A DNA stretch of 64,000 bases from Cellvibrionales bacterium (GTDB lineage: Bacteria > Pseudomonadota > Gammaproteobacteria > Pseudomonadales > UBA7239). Of this stretch, positions 63,001 to 64,000 are shown piece after piece; position 1 is the stretch's first letter; each line of letters begins with the position of its first letter. The stretch spans positions 806,001-870,000 of the forward strand of contig JADJPU010000001.1 in NCBI GenBank assembly GCA_016713115.1, given 5' to 3'. The notes under the pieces were generated by a model. The model was not told where the DNA came from and searched no databases. It saw nothing but the letters and a program-made list of their open reading frames with translations. The position numbers were made by a program, and so were the translations under genes.

Positions 63001-64000
63001 CAGCTTTACCGTACCCAGTTCCCTGTCACTGTCCCAAACCAACTGGCCGAGCTTGTCGCAGGTGGCCGTCGGCTCAGACTTCACCAATGACAAGGACGCC
63101 GGCAATGTGGATATGACTGGGCGTTACTTTACCGTTGGCATGAACGCGCCACTGGTGCCGGGAACATATATCGTCGGGGTGAGCAACCCGTCCGGTACAG
63201 ACCCCATGGCCTACACCATCGAAAGTCAGGGTATCGGTGAACCGACTGAAAAAGATGCCAACGGCGATGATTGGCTCATTCCCATCCAGTCGCTGGATTT
63301 TGCCGGTGGCAACCATTCGGGCAGTTTGGATGTGCGCGACATCGCCGTCTACAAGGTTGATGTACCTGTTGACACGGCCAGTTGGGAAGTGTCACTGGAT
63401 ACGGTGCCTGATGGCGAAGTGATGTTGACCGTGTCGAAGGGGCGATTGCCGAATAACAGCGCCACAGAGAGCGGTAACAGTGTCAGCACTGTGGGCGGTA
63501 CCGTGCGCGAGCAGGTGGGCGACGAGTACTTTTACAAGTTTCATACGACAGCCAATGACAGTATTGACGCAGGCACTTACTACCTCGTGGTGATCGGCGA
63601 AGGACAATCGCCTGCAGCCGAAAACCGCACCGGTATCGGTGTGGCAGATTATGTAATCACCAGCAAGGGAGCACTGGATATCTCCTCTGCCGAATACGCC
63701 GATGGCACCGTACCTTGGTCAAACATCCCGCTGCGCTACGCCGAAGTGAAAACACACCGCGTCACAGTACCGAATGGCCTGAGCCAGATGTGTATTGGCA
63801 GCTACGGAGCAGGGTTTGTGCTGTCGAAAGCGACTGCAGATTCAGTTGCGCTGGGCGGAGACAACGCCGATGACGAGATGCCCTATGCAAAAACGATAGA
63901 AGGTGGGGCGGGCAGGATTGGTTACTACCCACCGGGCACAGCCATCATCATCACACCTGAAGCGAATACGGACTATTTCCTGACCGTGGGTCAGCGCGAG
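60036..64000 (+). CDS. Giant secreted repeat protein, frameshifted near 62527, runs off the window
   Basis: At least ~1320 residues. GTG 60036 has AGGAG upstream and gives a signal peptide (MNIRRRWFGSALLLASLLFG, then APAWSQ). After it come about ten beta-rich modules of ~130-150 residues with the shared pattern Y-x-V-x-V-P-x(4)-GW-x(3)-L followed by PxMxVRR or similar, resembling PPC-type pre-peptidase C-terminal domains. Modules fall into a three-unit super-repeat of ~1.25 kb. At 62527-62530 (CCCC) the frame breaks; one extra C joins RVRVAP to GLAAMDIRLKNKTG and the frame stays open to 64000. It is probably an outer-surface or secreted protein; no catalytic domain lies in the visible part. 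Confidence 0.8.

Noticed and set aside
1..64000. CRISPR arrays, tRNA or rRNA genes, complete insertion sequences
   Set aside because: None seen: no regularly spaced repeat arrays, no cloverleaf sequences apart from tmRNA, and no transposase-like proteins.

Overview
The window reads as a chromosomal segment of a gammaproteobacterium. The supporting signs are a one-piece tmRNA with the tag ANDDNYALAA, separate glyQ/glyS subunits, purE-purK, Mpl murein recycling, carAB, and a narGHJI-PPIase-narK order like that of Pseudomonas. A Pseudomonadales/Cellvibrionales-type organism is plausible; species cannot be told from sequence alone.

Layout. 1-4320: housekeeping genes (glyS start, glyQ, a cold-shock gene with a long leader, purE-purK-can, a small DUF5665-like membrane protein). 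4332-26113: a large envelope-glycan locus, almost all on the minus strand. It holds a sugar nucleotidyltransferase/glycosyltransferase fusion, several GT2 enzymes, at least five polytopic GT-C type transferases, a GtrII-like transferase, a WxcM-like bifunctional N-acetyltransferase/ketoisomerase, a DegT aminotransferase, a methyltransferase, an exported sulfatase, a RpiR/HexR-type regulator and mpl. The WxcM-like protein, DegT enzyme, GtrB-like GT2 and GtrII-like protein form a coherent route: make a 3-acetamido-3,6-dideoxyhexose, load it on undecaprenyl phosphate, transfer it outside the membrane. 26132-38481: greA, carAB with a candidate attenuator, a lone radical SAM protein, psd, a rhodanese, uppP, ackA, a short phosphotransacetylase and a catalase. 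38589-42340: tmRNA followed by a small accessory-looking cassette (direct repeats, small ORFs, HD protein, Fic protein with a clear operator, adenylate cyclase). 42431-51288: respiratory nitrate reductase operon narGHJI-PPIase-narK. 51402-64000: GDT1-family transporter, unknown membrane protein, gpmI, envC, nnr, a B12-type radical SAM protein with an SDR partner, and the start of a very large secreted repeat protein.

Sequence quality. Seven genes carry disruptions, eight lesions in all: two in-frame TAG codons (at 5391 and 17419) and six small indels (at about 11658, 26223, 36952, 37013, 54896 and 62527). Most indels sit in short homopolymers or a GC repeat, and repairing each by one or two bases restores a full-length family member, including conserved greA and envC. 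Consensus errors are therefore more likely than real gene decay. These genes are given at their repaired full extents, with the break described.

The most interesting material is the glycan locus (including a GT-C protein with a triplicated C-terminal module and another with an inserted beta-sandwich), the giant protein with a ~1.25 kb super-repeat, the carA leader, and the Fic operator in which an inverted repeat brackets a TTGACA box.
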